Positions 50,717 through 59,861 of a stretch of DNA of 64,000 bases are shown here, piece by piece. Under the pieces are notes generated by a model. The model was not told the DNA's origin. It did not search any database and saw only the letters and a list, made by a program, of their open reading frames with translations. A program made the translations under genes and the position numbers. Position 1 is the first letter of the stretch, and each line of letters opens with the position of its first letter. The stretch spans positions 135,779 through 199,778 of the forward strand of contig CAZBHH010000003.1 in assembly GCA_964492065.1 (NCBI GenBank), given 5' to 3'. This DNA is from JADKAC01 sp964492065 (GTDB taxonomy: Bacteria; Bacteroidota; Bacteroidia; Chitinophagales; BACL12).

Positions 50717-51354
50717 CCTTGAACCGGCACATGCATATCCTGTGGTTGGTCCTGGCAATGCCCGCAGCGGCAATTGCCCAGGACATCAATTACGGAATAT
50801 GGACACAGGTGGCGGTATCTTTTGACGTTGCCAAAGATTTGAAAGGATCGGTTTCCGAAATGTATCGCCAGGATTTGCAGACACCTCTGGACAGGGCGGT
50901 GATTACGGAACTGGGTTTAAAATACGACCTCTCAAAAAAATGGTCGGTTGCCGGCGAATACCGCTTTAAGCACGAGCCGTCGGATTACGTAAACCGCATT
51001 TCCGCCGCCCTCAGCTTTCGCGAAGGCATGGGCACATTCGATTTATACATGCGATCGAAATTGCAATATGAATTAGCGCCATACGATATGCCGGAAACCA
51101 CCTGGCGCAATCGCTTCAAAATGCGTTTCGACTTTTTCAAGGATGTGAAGCCTTATTGCTCCTACGAAATTTTCCTGAGCAAAAAGCACACGGAAGTCAA
51201 CCTCTCATCCTACAGGGCATCCGCAGGTGTTGACTGGGAATTGAACAAGCGCAATGCCGTTGAAATTTACATCATTACCGATCAGGAAATCAATGAAGCC
51301 AATCCCAAATTAGATTTGGTCTTCGGAGTGAGCTACGAATATAAGTTCAAGTGA
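50713..51354 (+). CDS. DUF2490 outer-membrane beta-barrel protein
   Basis: The 213-residue product has a signal peptide (ending AAIAQ). About ten amphipathic strands follow, typical of DUF2490: YGIWTQVAVSFDVAKDLKG, KKWSVAGEYRFKHE, TWRNRFKMRF, and an aromatic/basic C-terminal strand FGVSYEYKFK. It is probably an outer-membrane barrel, the terminal component of this operon. Its ATG overlaps the DUF4956 stop as ATGA. Confidence 0.82.
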   Translation: MTLNRHMHILWLVLAMPAAAIAQDINYGIWTQVAVSFDVAKDLKGSVSEMYRQDLQTPLDRAVITELGLKYDLSKKWSVAGEYRFKHEPSDYVNRISAALSFREGMGTFDLYMRSKLQYELAPYDMPETTWRNRFKMRFDFFKDVKPYCSYEIFLSKKHTEVNLSSYRASAGVDWELNKRNAVEIYIITDQEINEANPKLDLVFGVSYEYKFK

Positions 51355-51465
51355 TGATGAACAACTGTATTAAACAGGCAGACATCATTAAAACCCTTTC
51401 GCATTTTTAACTAACAATAACAACAACCGGTTAACCGAAAATAAACCATTCCAATGATTTTGTAA

Positions 51466-51473
51466 TACATTTG
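51466..51473 (+). promoter_or_regulatory. -7 element TACATTTG before the DUF4153 gene
   Basis: TACATTTG matches TAnnTTTG and lies 62 nt upstream of the ATG at 51536. No -33 element is visible. The 181-nt gap before this gene contains nothing else recognisable. Confidence 0.3.
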
Positions 51474-51535
51474 AATTACGATGGAATTTTTGAAGGGCTG
51501 CGGTGCAATGCTAAAATAAAAATTTATACAGCGCC

Positions 51536-52780
51536 ATGAAAGAAGAAATTATTGCCAACTTAGACAACCCGTATCAACTTGAAAAATTGTACCGGGAAAA
51601 TAAATCAGCGTTCAGAACAGAGTTCAACCGGCTGTACCCCGACATACATGAAAATGCAACCGCACGGGTATGGAATGAACGATTAAATTTTGGAGATGCA
51701 GCGGTTTCCGGGGAAAAAGACAATGACTTAACTTTTGCAATTTTCGCTACTGTCATAGCTGGGCTCATAGTTAAAATACCAGATTTAACAGCAATATCTG
51801 CCGAATACTTTTACCAAAGACACCTGGCCTTTATCGTATTCCCGCTATTGGCCGCCTTTTTCTACCGCAAACATAATTTTCAAACAAAATCATTAATCAT
51901 TATAATAACAGCCTTTTTATTACCTGTAATATACATCAATTTACTCCCCGGTAATTCCGAAAGCAATACGCTTATACTTGCATGTATTCATCTGCCATTA
52001 TTTTTATGGTCGGTTTTGGGTTATACATTTGTCGGAGGCGATTTGAGCAGCTATCACAAACGGCTGGACTTCCTCAGGTATAATGGCGACCTGGTTGTGA
52101 TGTCAACCATCATTCTCATTGCCGGGGTAATACTGACCGGAATTACTATCGGTTTGTTCTCTCTTATTAACATAGATATTGAAGAATTCTACTTGAATAA
52201 TATCGTTATCTGGGGGCTCGCAGCAACGCCCATCGTCGGAACATATCTCGTTCAGTCAAATCCCCATTTAGTGAACAGAGTCTCTCCGGTGATGGCAAAA
52301 GTATTTACGCCATTGGTGCTGGCGACACTTGTTGTTTATCTTATTGCCGTCATTGCAACCGGAAAAGATCCATACAACGACCGGGAGTTTCTCATTGTAT
52401 TCAACTTTCTGCTTGTCGGTGTAATGGCTATTATTCTTTTTTCCATTACTGAAACTTCGCAGCACTCTGGCACCAAAACCTGGATATTCCTTTTACTATG
52501 TCTATCAATTGTCACGATAATAGTAAACGGGATTGCCATATCGGCTATCCTATTCAGGATTTCGGAATGGGGTATTACACCAAACAGACTTGCTGTGTTA
52601 GGCGGCAATTTGCTCTTCCTGGTAAACTTATTATTGGTAACAATCAGGCTGTTCAAGGCGATAAGAGAGAAAACCAAAATTGAAAATGTCGTTAATAGCA
52701 TTGCGGGATTCCTTCCCGTTTACGTTGTGTGGACGATGATTGTAACCTTTGTTTTCCCAATCATCTTTCATTTCAAATGA
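51536..52780 (+). CDS. DUF4153 multi-pass membrane protein
   Basis: The 414-residue product has a soluble N-terminus of about 65 residues and ten or so transmembrane helices. The segment HKRLDFLRYNGDLVVMSTIIL followed by LFSLINIDIEEFY and ISEWGITPNRLAVLGGNLLFLVNLL matches DUF4153. The function of this family is unknown. Its base composition is visibly more AT-rich than that of the operon upstream. It stands alone. Confidence 0.82.
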   Translation: MKEEIIANLDNPYQLEKLYRENKSAFRTEFNRLYPDIHENATARVWNERLNFGDAAVSGEKDNDLTFAIFATVIAGLIVKIPDLTAISAEYFYQRHLAFIVFPLLAAFFYRKHNFQTKSLIIIITAFLLPVIYINLLPGNSESNTLILACIHLPLFLWSVLGYTFVGGDLSSYHKRLDFLRYNGDLVVMSTIILIAGVILTGITIGLFSLINIDIEEFYLNNIVIWGLAATPIVGTYLVQSNPHLVNRVSPVMAKVFTPLVLATLVVYLIAVIATGKDPYNDREFLIVFNFLLVGVMAIILFSITETSQHSGTKTWIFLLLCLSIVTIIVNGIAISAILFRISEWGITPNRLAVLGGNLLFLVNLLLVTIRLFKAIREKTKIENVVNSIAGFLPVYVVWTMIVTFVFPIIFHFK

Positions 52781-53334
52781 AAGAAGTCCTCGCCGCATAA
52801 AACCGCGAATACCTCTCTCGGCATCAAATGTCAATAACACCGCAGCAAATGCATCATGAGGTAAATCCTGATTTGATTACACCGGTGTTTTTGAGGTAAC
52901 GGACTTACATCATTTATCATGCGGTTTGGATTAGTTAAATAATATTTCATAAAATAAAAGAAGTACAAAATATATTTTCCTGCACTGTAAATAATTATTC
53001 TTACACTTAGAGGATAGTTCAATTGAATTTGGGTGCTCAATGTTGAAAAAGAAAAGCGCTTTACTGTTTTTCATTGTTCATAATATTGTATGCAAAGAAT
53101 TATCTGTTACGAAAAAAATTTACAATGAAAAGATCATTAAAAAACTAAATTTGCCAAAATGCTTTAGCATTTTTTAATAATTTTTCTTCTGAGCACACAC
53201 GAAACAGTATTATTACTATGCGAAGAAGTTATGGAAAGTTATACAATAAGTTAATTTACGGATGTTTCCACCGCTACAATTGGAGTTGGCCGGACGAGTC
53301 AGAAAATATGCTAAAACGCAAATCATACGGTTAA
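52781..53334. other. AT-rich stretch without a supported gene
   Basis: No frame of convincing coding quality is present. A 37-codon frame from ATG 53218 runs in the same phase as the decayed fragment downstream and ends at the TAA at 53332, so it may be part of the same relic. No hairpin terminator was found after the DUF4153 gene. Confidence 0.45.
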
Positions 53335-53577
53335 TTCAAACTTCGTCATACAAATACTGAGATTTATTTATCGCCTGATAAAATTATTGAGGCGATTTCA
53401 AACAATCAGCGCACCATTGATACAAACCGCCTGACTGCATCAGTTATTACGCGGGACAGAATGGAGGTGGAGAATGGCGCCACACTGATAATAAAAAATA
53501 ATTTGCTGACAGCATATGCAAAAATTGCGGTTAAAGCATTAAACGGCGCAACCGAAAGTAAAAACATTTTCAGGTAA
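53335..53577 (+). pseudogene. decayed fragment of a secreted stalk module, similar to the M43 protease C-terminal region
   Basis: The frame after a TAA at 53332 encodes an 80-residue piece with no start codon of its own. The part TIDTNRLTASVITRD then MEVENGATLIIKNNL then AKIAVKALNGA lines up with DIEIQEGATLIIRC and ARIIIKPTGKLIL in the M43 metalloprotease at 12.8-14.1 kb. This module is common in long Bacteroidota surface proteins. With no signal peptide and no sorting domain, the fragment is best seen as a relic. Similarity was judged by eye. Confidence 0.5.
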
Positions 53578-53621
53578 AACTTATATATCAATACCTTTCA
53601 TAATTTAAACGGAACCGGCTT

Positions 53622-54012
53622 ATGAGGATGTTTATTCTTTGATGTGCTGTTGCTCATTTGCATAGCAATGCATTTTCCCAAAATCAAATAGCTAACCGGG
53701 TGTTTGGAGACAGCTTAAGGCTTAATTTACAGCCACCGGGATTGAAGTACTCACAACGGATGTACGCTTACAAACGGTTTCATTATCGCTCCATTCCCCG
53801 GATGTAATCATGTATATTATGTATTGCAAATGCAAGCCGTTGGTTTAAAGTATTTGGTAATGGATATGCATTTAGATGACGGCAACAGAGAAGTAATGCT
53901 GAAAAATATTTATGTAAGCGATGAAGACTTCGCAAAAAAAACAGGTATTTCAAAATGCGGAAATACAATTGCCCTCAATGAGCGGAGGCATGTATTTTCT
54001 ACAGGTTTCTGA
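53622..54012 (+). pseudogene. degenerate N-terminal part of a secreted (gliding/T9SS-type) protein
   Basis: ATG 53622 opens MRMFIL and is stopped by TGA at 53640-53642. The same frame continues with a signal-peptide-like tail and AFSQNQIANRVFGDSLRLNL, resembling the QIAN-WYFG-N-A-LDF mature start of many T9SS surface proteins. After a stop at 53805 the similarity moves to another frame, with VGLKYLVMDMHLDDGNREV (compare the GL-YSVIDM-LD-G-G-V pattern of the same family), ending at 54012. Nonsense and frameshift changes mark it as a pseudogene. A TACCTTTC at 53592 is a one-base variant of the promoter -7 box. Confidence 0.55.
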
Positions 54013-54141
54013 TAATACAGATTACAACCGGACGGTAAAATTTTTTAATTAAAATATGCAGCTATTACGTGCAATAAGAGATATTTGAATGGAGATTCGG
54101 TTTGACAGAGACGACAACTTCCAAAAAGCGTTTATAAAATC

Positions 54142-54588
54142 CTAATCACACGTGATAAACAGGTCCGGCGTCTTGATGATATTGCTCCAGTGCCCAGCCC
54201 TGTCCCTGATTTGAATCGAATAATGAAAGGTATCTACATCAGCGGATGAAATACAGGTAGAAATACCTCTCGTGGCGTGAATCACTCCGGAAATGGCCTT
54301 GTGATTGCCCTCCAAATCCACATAGGGGATTTTATTGCCGATGCGATACCCCGGCACACGGCTGTCTTCCCAGAATAAATTGAGCGAATCCACCTCCAGG
54401 CCGCCGATATCGCCGTCGCCGTCTTCAAAATAAATATCCACTCTCAAACTGTCGGGGTCGAACTTGACAAAATGGACCTTGTTCACGGATTCCAGGCGGA
54501 TAAACGGCTCGTCGGGATATTCCGGCGGTTTGATACACGACAGTGCAAGAAATGCGATTACGACAACGGTTGTAAAAAGCTTCAGCAT
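54142..54588 (-). CDS. lipoprotein with a DGDGDIG motif
   Basis: The 148-residue product has a lipoprotein signal with lipobox ALSC (cysteine 18). The mature domain includes YFEDGDGDIGG, a calcium-loop-like motif recurrent in Bacteroidota lipoproteins, and IQIRDRAGHWSN near the end. It is probably surface- or periplasm-facing. It is divergent from the LuxE-like gene, with overlapping promoter elements in the 44-nt gap. No function is known. Confidence 0.78.
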   Translation of the reverse strand: MLKLFTTVVVIAFLALSCIKPPEYPDEPFIRLESVNKVHFVKFDPDSLRVDIYFEDGDGDIGGLEVDSLNLFWEDSRVPGYRIGNKIPYVDLEGNHKAISGVIHATRGISTCISSADVDTFHYSIQIRDRAGHWSNIIKTPDLFITCD

Positions 54589-54601
54589 AAATGGATAACA
54601 T

Positions 54602-54628
54602 CAAAAATACTGTATTATTATAACTTTA
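54602..54628. promoter_or_regulatory. back-to-back -7 elements between divergent genes
   Basis: Minus strand TATTTTTG (54609-54602) lies 13 nt before the lipoprotein ATG. Plus strand TAACTTTA (54621-54628, one mismatch to TAnnTTTG) ends 4 nt before the LuxE-like ATG at 54633. The two promoters must overlap and may compete. Confidence 0.4.
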
Positions 54629-54632
54629 GCGC

Positions 54633-55622
54633 ATGGAAATGGCAGGGCCGCCTCTTGGAGATTTTACAGCCGTTACGCCGGATACTTTTGCCGCCGCAGC
54701 GCTGAAAGTATTTTACTACCAGGCAAAAGCAGTTCCGGTTTACCGCAAATTCTTACAATTGCTCGACATTCGCCCGGAGGAGATTTCCTCCTGGGAGAAC
54801 ATTCCCTTTTTGCCTGTAGAAATATTCAAAACCCACAGCGTAATTGCCGAGGGCTTCACTCCTGCTTTGGTATTCGAAAGCAGCGGTACCACGGGCAGCG
54901 TTCCCTCCAGGCTGCCGGTGGCACAACCGTCAATATACAGGCAGAGCATCCTGAATGGTTTCTACAAGTTTTACGGCGATCCGAAAGATTATTGTATCCT
55001 GGCATTGCTGCCCTCCTACCTGGAGCGGAGTAACGCATCGCTGTTGTACATGTGCAACTACCTGATGGAAAGCAGCGGGCATCCCGATAACGGATTTTAT
55101 TTATACGACCACGAGAAACTGGCAAAGACGCTCCGACATAACGAATTAAAACAAATACAAACGTTGTTAATCGGGGTCAGCTTTGCACTTCTCGATTTTG
55201 CAGAGCGCTATCCAATGCCGCTAAGGCACACGACTATAATGGAGACCGGCGGCATGAAGGGGCGCCGTAAAGAAATAACACGCAATGCATTACACGATGT
55301 ATTAAAACAGGCGTTTCAATTGTCCACCATACATTCGGAATACGGCATGACGGAATTATTGTCGCAGGGGTACAGCCGGGGCGACGGCATTTTTTTATGT
55401 CCGCCCTGGATGCGCATCCTGGTGCGGGATACTACCGATCCGTTTTCAATGCTCGGAATTAATAAGAACGGCTTGTTGAACGTCATTGACCTCGCCAATC
55501 AATATGCGTGCAGTTTTATAGCGACACAGGACAGCGGCATTTTATATACCCATGACTCCTTTGGCGTCACCGGGCGCATGGACACTGCTGCGGTGCGTGG
55601 CTGTAACCTGATGGCGATTTAA
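54633..55622 (+). CDS. LuxE/PaaK-like acyl-activating enzyme
   Basis: The 329-residue product has the adenylate-forming phosphate loop VFESSGTTGSVPSR and a later GMTELLSQGYS motif (A5-like), as in the LuxE acyl-protein synthetase and PaaK groups. It lacks the large C-terminal domain of full CoA ligases. The substrate is probably a fatty or aromatic acid transferred to a protein or carrier. It stands alone, with no LuxC/LuxD reductase or transferase genes nearby, and its stop overlaps that of pgi by 4 nt. Confidence 0.82.
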   Translation: MEMAGPPLGDFTAVTPDTFAAAALKVFYYQAKAVPVYRKFLQLLDIRPEEISSWENIPFLPVEIFKTHSVIAEGFTPALVFESSGTTGSVPSRLPVAQPSIYRQSILNGFYKFYGDPKDYCILALLPSYLERSNASLLYMCNYLMESSGHPDNGFYLYDHEKLAKTLRHNELKQIQTLLIGVSFALLDFAERYPMPLRHTTIMETGGMKGRRKEITRNALHDVLKQAFQLSTIHSEYGMTELLSQGYSRGDGIFLCPPWMRILVRDTTDPFSMLGINKNGLLNVIDLANQYACSFIATQDSGILYTHDSFGVTGRMDTAAVRGCNLMAI

Positions 55623-57277
55623 TTTTTCCTGCGCATTGCCAGTGCGGTATGTATGAGCGCATTGGTCGAAGCGTCGTGTGCATGTGCAGTTTCCCCCGAC
55701 AGGAGCTCCGGCAATATTCTCAACGCCAGTTTTTTACCCAATTCGACACCCCACTGATCAAAGCTGTAGATATTCCATAATACCCCCTGGACAAATACTT
55801 TGTGTTCATACAGCGCAATGAGGTTCCCGAGTGAGCGTGGTGTGATCTTTTCGATGAGGAAGGTATTGGATGGGCGGTTTCCGTCAAACACCATAAAGGG
55901 TAACAGGCTTTCGATTTCCTGCGGGGTTTTACCCTTCTGTTGTAATTCCCGCATCACTTCCTCCCTGCTTTTGCCATGCATCAACGCTTCACTTTGCGCA
56001 AAGCAATGGGATATCAATTTCAGATGATGGTCACCCATTTCATTTAACGACTGCGCCGGAATTATAAAATCACAAGGTATGAGAACCGTTCCCTGGTGAA
56101 TTAACTGGTAAAACGCATGTTGCCCGTTGGTACCCGCTTCGCCCCACACCACCGGGCCGGTGGCGTAGTGCACCTTATCGCCGTTGCGGTCGCACGACTT
56201 GCCGTTGCTCTCCATATCCGTCTGTTGCATATATGCGGGGAAGCGGTGTAAATACTGATCATATGGCAAAATGGCATGCGTATGGGCATTGTAAAAATTA
56301 TTGTACCACAGGCCTATTAAGGCCATGATGGCGGGGATATTTTTCTGAACCGGCTCATTGCGGAAATGCAAATCGCTTTCATAGGCGCCCCAAAGCAACT
56401 CTTCAAAATTATCGTAGCCGATGGAAAGCGCTATACTCAGCCCGATGGCGCTCCACAGCGAATATCTGCCGCCAACCCAATCCCAGAACTCAAACATATT
56501 TTCGGCATCGATACCAAACTGCAACACTTCATTTTTAGCTGTAGATAAGGCGACAAAATGCTGTGCGATACATTTTTCCTGTTGTGCCGATTGGAGGAAC
56601 CACGCCCTTGCCGACGCCGCATTAGTCATCGTCTCCTGGGTGGTAAAGGTCTTAGACGCAATGAGAAATAATGTAGTTTCTGCATTTACCTGTTTTAATG
56701 TCTCCGTCAATTGCGTCGCATCGACATTGGAAACAAAGTGCAACCGCAAGTCCGGCACCCGGTAGTGCGCAAGGGCATCCACCACCATTGCCGGGCCCAG
56801 GTCTGAGCCGCCTATTCCGATATTTACCACATCGGTAATGCGTTTACCGGTATAGCCCTTCCACTCGCCGGAATGAATTCTACGACAAAATTCTTTCATC
56901 TGCGCCCGCACCCGTCGCACATCGGCCATCACGTCTTTGCCTCCCGTAATGACCGGCGTATCACTCATATTGCGCAAGGCGGTGTGCAACACCGCACGGT
57001 TTTCTTTTTCATTGATCAGGTCGCCGCTAAACATCATGTCAATTGCTTGCGGCAAGCCGCATTCCAGGGCCATGCGGCAAAGCAATTCCATTATTTCCCT
57101 ATTGATACGGTTCTTGGAGTAATCGAAATACAGCGATTTAAAATGCAGCGAAAATGCGGCTGCCCGCTGCGGGTCGGCATCAAATAATTGGCGGATACTA
57201 TGCCGGTTTATATCGGTAAAATGCAATTGCAATTTGCGATAGGACTCCGTATTTATAAAAGCAGTTTTTGGTAACAT
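55619..57277 (-). CDS. pgi: glucose-6-phosphate isomerase
   Basis: The 552-residue product interconverts glucose-6-phosphate and fructose-6-phosphate. Family signatures are DVVNIGIGGSDLGPAMV, ASKTFTTQETMTNA (substrate phosphate), MESNGKSCDRNGD with the catalytic glutamate region upstream of it, and GVLWNIYSFDQWGVELGK at the C-terminus. Length matches the long bacterial form. It starts 7 nt after the GlcNAc-kinase-like gene, consistent with a shared amino-sugar/glycolysis context. Confidence 0.96.
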   Translation of the reverse strand: MLPKTAFINTESYRKLQLHFTDINRHSIRQLFDADPQRAAAFSLHFKSLYFDYSKNRINREIMELLCRMALECGLPQAIDMMFSGDLINEKENRAVLHTALRNMSDTPVITGGKDVMADVRRVRAQMKEFCRRIHSGEWKGYTGKRITDVVNIGIGGSDLGPAMVVDALAHYRVPDLRLHFVSNVDATQLTETLKQVNAETTLFLIASKTFTTQETMTNAASARAWFLQSAQQEKCIAQHFVALSTAKNEVLQFGIDAENMFEFWDWVGGRYSLWSAIGLSIALSIGYDNFEELLWGAYESDLHFRNEPVQKNIPAIMALIGLWYNNFYNAHTHAILPYDQYLHRFPAYMQQTDMESNGKSCDRNGDKVHYATGPVVWGEAGTNGQHAFYQLIHQGTVLIPCDFIIPAQSLNEMGDHHLKLISHCFAQSEALMHGKSREEVMRELQQKGKTPQEIESLLPFMVFDGNRPSNTFLIEKITPRSLGNLIALYEHKVFVQGVLWNIYSFDQWGVELGKKLALRILPELLSGETAHAHDASTNALIHTALAMRRKN

Positions 57278-57284
57278 CCTCCGG

Positions 57285-58136
57285 CTATTTAAGTTTTTTG
57301 AGATGATAATTTACCAGTTCATCAATCGGCGTCTTCACTATCTGGGTCGCCTGGATATCGTATTTTTCAATAGACTCGATCAGTATATCCGAAAAGTAAT
57401 ACGCCACCGAACCCACAAAATGCACCGGCGTTGTTTTATAGTTGTCGAACCTCAAAATAAAACATTCTACAAATGCATCAAAACCGTCTGCTATCATTTT
57501 GCGGATATAGGGATGATCCACCTGCTTTAAAATAAATTCGGAATACGAAGCGAGGTATAAATTAGGCCGCGGCAGGCGATACACCTGTGCAATCACCTGT
57601 CTCTTTATGGGCTGGTATTCATTTTCAAAAGCCTCATGCAGATCATCGGGCAATTTATTGTAAAAGAAATCACGCACCAGCTTTTTTCCCAGGTAGGAAC
57701 CGCTGCCCTCGTCGCCTAAGATAAATCCCAGGCTGAAATCGTCGTACAGAATTTTTTCACCATCGAAGTAACAGGAGTTGGAGCCGGTGCCGATAATGCA
57801 GACAATGCCCGGCTGAAAGGGAGTGGTTGCATATGCCGCACCCACCAGGTCGTTATTTACCTCAACGCCCGCTTCGGGAAATATCCGGGTGATAGCCGTA
57901 CTGATTATTTCGTTGAGTGTCGTATCGGCGCAACCCGTACCGTAAAAATATACGGCGTGCACCTGGTCTTTTATTTCCTGGATTGCATCCACCTGGTTCA
58001 GTTCGTGAACTATCTGGCTGGTGGTTACCAGGTTGGGATTGAATCCCTGTGTGAGAAAATCGTCCAGCCTTCTTCCGTTCTTATCAATTACAGCCCATTG
58101 CGTTCGGGTACTGCCGCTATCAGCTATCAATATCAT
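57285..58136 (-). CDS. BadF/BadG-type N-acetylglucosamine kinase-like protein
   Basis: The 283-residue ASKHA-fold protein begins MILIADSGSTRTQWAVID (phosphate 1 loop). It contains the Walker-like PGIVCIIGTGSNSCYFDG (phosphate 2) and FILGDEGSGSYLGKKLV motif typical of N-acetylglucosamine kinase homologues in this phylum. The ATG at 58136 is preferred over an earlier one because it gives the canonical start, although it still overlaps the upstream CNNM gene by 17 nt. The exact sugar is not determined. Confidence 0.85.
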   Translation of the reverse strand: MILIADSGSTRTQWAVIDKNGRRLDDFLTQGFNPNLVTTSQIVHELNQVDAIQEIKDQVHAVYFYGTGCADTTLNEIISTAITRIFPEAGVEVNNDLVGAAYATTPFQPGIVCIIGTGSNSCYFDGEKILYDDFSLGFILGDEGSGSYLGKKLVRDFFYNKLPDDLHEAFENEYQPIKRQVIAQVYRLPRPNLYLASYSEFILKQVDHPYIRKMIADGFDAFVECFILRFDNYKTTPVHFVGSVAYYFSDILIESIEKYDIQATQIVKTPIDELVNYHLKKLK

Positions 58137-59427
58137 TTGCTTCAGTTTTAGTTTTAAAAATAACTTTATCAATGCGGGTGGCATCCATATCCACCACTTC
58201 AAATTCAAAATCTTTCCAGTGAATTATTTCTCCCTCCTCCGGCAAGCGATCGAGCGCATGGATAATAAATCCGGCAACGGTATTAAATTCCTGGTCATCC
58301 AGGTCCTCAAATTCTTCTATTTCGAAATAGTGCAGGAAATCGTAAAAGGGCATGCCGGCATCCACCAGATAAGTGCCGTCGCCCCTGTCTAAGATTGTGG
58401 TGGCGGGCAGGTTCAATTCGTCGAATTCGCCGACAATTGCCTCGAGGATATCATTAATCGTTACGAGGCCCTGTACCGAGCCGTACTCATCGACAATCAA
58501 TGCATAATGAATCTGCGACTCACGAAATTTTTCCAAAGCGGAATAGGCCGTATTGTTTTCAGGCAGAAACAGTACCGGCCTGACATACTGTTCCAGGTCT
58601 TCTATGCGGATGGAAGTGCCGGCGAGAAACAAATGCTTGATATACACGATCCCCTTCGCCTGGTCGAGGTCGCCATCACAGACGGGATAAACGCTGTGCA
58701 CCTCCGATCGTATGGTCTCCATAATTTTCTCGGGCGTCACATTGAGATCCAGCCATACGATGTCGCTGTGATGAGTCATCAGCGAAGAAATTTTCCTGTC
58801 GCTCAAATGAAACACCCGCTCGACGATATCCTGCTCAATCTCTTCAATGGCCCCCGTCTCGGTCCCCTCCTGGATGATTGCCTTGATTTCCTCCTCGGTT
58901 ACTTTATCGTCGTTTACCGCTTTGATGCCGAACAATTTGATAATGGCATTGGATGCACCCGTCAGGAACCAGATAAACGGTTTGCTGACCGCCGACAGAA
59001 ACGTCATGGGCGCTGCCAGGTAAATGGCGATGGGTTCGGGATTTGCCATGCCGATGCGCTTGGGAATCAGCTCGCCCACAATAATCGTCAGCGCCGTAAT
59101 CAGAATGATCACAATAATTAAGCTGATATGAGCGGCGTAGGGCTCCAGTACCGGTATTTGCACAAACAATCCCGTGATGGAAGCCTTGATCTTTTCTCCC
59201 GAGAAAACACCCAATAAAATGCTGATCAGCGTGATGCCCACCTGGACGGTAGATAAAAACTTCGGCGGGTCATTGTGAATGGCCAGGGCTAATTTTGCCT
59301 TGATATCGCCACGCTTTATGGCGGCTTCCAACTTCGACTTGCGCACCGAAACCATCGCAATTTCCGCCATGGCGAATAACCCGTTGATTACCACAAGCGC
59401 CAATATTATCAATAACTCAGTTACCAT
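58120..59427 (-). CDS. CNNM/CorC (HlyC-TlyC, UPF0053) family membrane protein
   Basis: The 435-residue product has an N-terminal DUF21 domain with four membrane segments (ending at about residue 150, with VGELIPKRIGMANPE). Two CBS domains follow (LMTHHSDIVWLDLN and ALIVDEYGSVQGLVTINDILEAIVG), then a C-terminal CorC_HlyC domain. Members transport or regulate Mg2+ or Co2+; the gliding protein GldE belongs to the same superfamily, so that name is an alternative. The gene overlaps the kinase gene by 17 nt. Confidence 0.9.
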   Translation of the reverse strand: MVTELLIILALVVINGLFAMAEIAMVSVRKSKLEAAIKRGDIKAKLALAIHNDPPKFLSTVQVGITLISILLGVFSGEKIKASITGLFVQIPVLEPYAAHISLIIVIILITALTIIVGELIPKRIGMANPEPIAIYLAAPMTFLSAVSKPFIWFLTGASNAIIKLFGIKAVNDDKVTEEEIKAIIQEGTETGAIEEIEQDIVERVFHLSDRKISSLMTHHSDIVWLDLNVTPEKIMETIRSEVHSVYPVCDGDLDQAKGIVYIKHLFLAGTSIRIEDLEQYVRPVLFLPENNTAYSALEKFRESQIHYALIVDEYGSVQGLVTINDILEAIVGEFDELNLPATTILDRGDGTYLVDAGMPFYDFLHYFEIEEFEDLDDQEFNTVAGFIIHALDRLPEEGEIIHWKDFEFEVVDMDATRIDKVIFKTKTEANDIDS

Positions 59428-59861
59428 AGCGCTCCGACTAAGCTATTTTAAGGTGAAGATAATGCGTAAAACAATCATGCATGCTCGCCCATGCCGGGGA
59501 TTCGGGATACGGATCGGATAGTGATGTCATCGTAATACAACTTCGTGCCGCAAAGGTAAATAAAATAAAAAACTGCGCCGATTGTTCAGCCTTTGAGGCA
59601 GGATGCTTATCGGAAATGCGCAATACGCACTCCCGAACGATCAGCGCCAACACGCCCTGCGACGGACACCACAGACGCCATCTCCGGTCAATCCCGGATA
59701 AATCACCCGTTTATCCCTGCGCTTAACATGGAAAGATATGATTCAAGCCTATCAAAAGACATTCTCTTCTGCATTTCTTTGCAATCCGCAAACAGGTTAC
59801 ATCCGCATAAACAAGGTAAAATGCCTGGGGTAATCAATACTATATTACACCTTATTGACAA
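59428..59861. other. stretch without a supported gene, with one minus-strand promoter-like element
   Basis: Nothing coding is supported here. TACCTTTG read on the minus strand at 59558-59551 is a good -7 element and would give the CNNM gene a leader of about 120 nt. No -33 TTG matches. The plus-strand frame 59593-60090 is antisense to the relic described next and is not credited. Confidence 0.45.
59551..59558 (-). promoter_or_regulatory. -7 element TACCTTTG upstream of the CNNM gene
   Basis: The minus strand reads TACCTTTGCGGC from 59558. The CNNM start is at 59427, about 123 nt downstream, so if functional it gives an unusually long leader for this window. Confidence 0.35.

Noticed and set aside
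53218..53331. 37-codon frame starting ATG 53218
   Set aside because: It lacks a recognised motif and is in phase with the downstream relic across a stop, so it is more likely part of the same decayed gene than a small protein gene.
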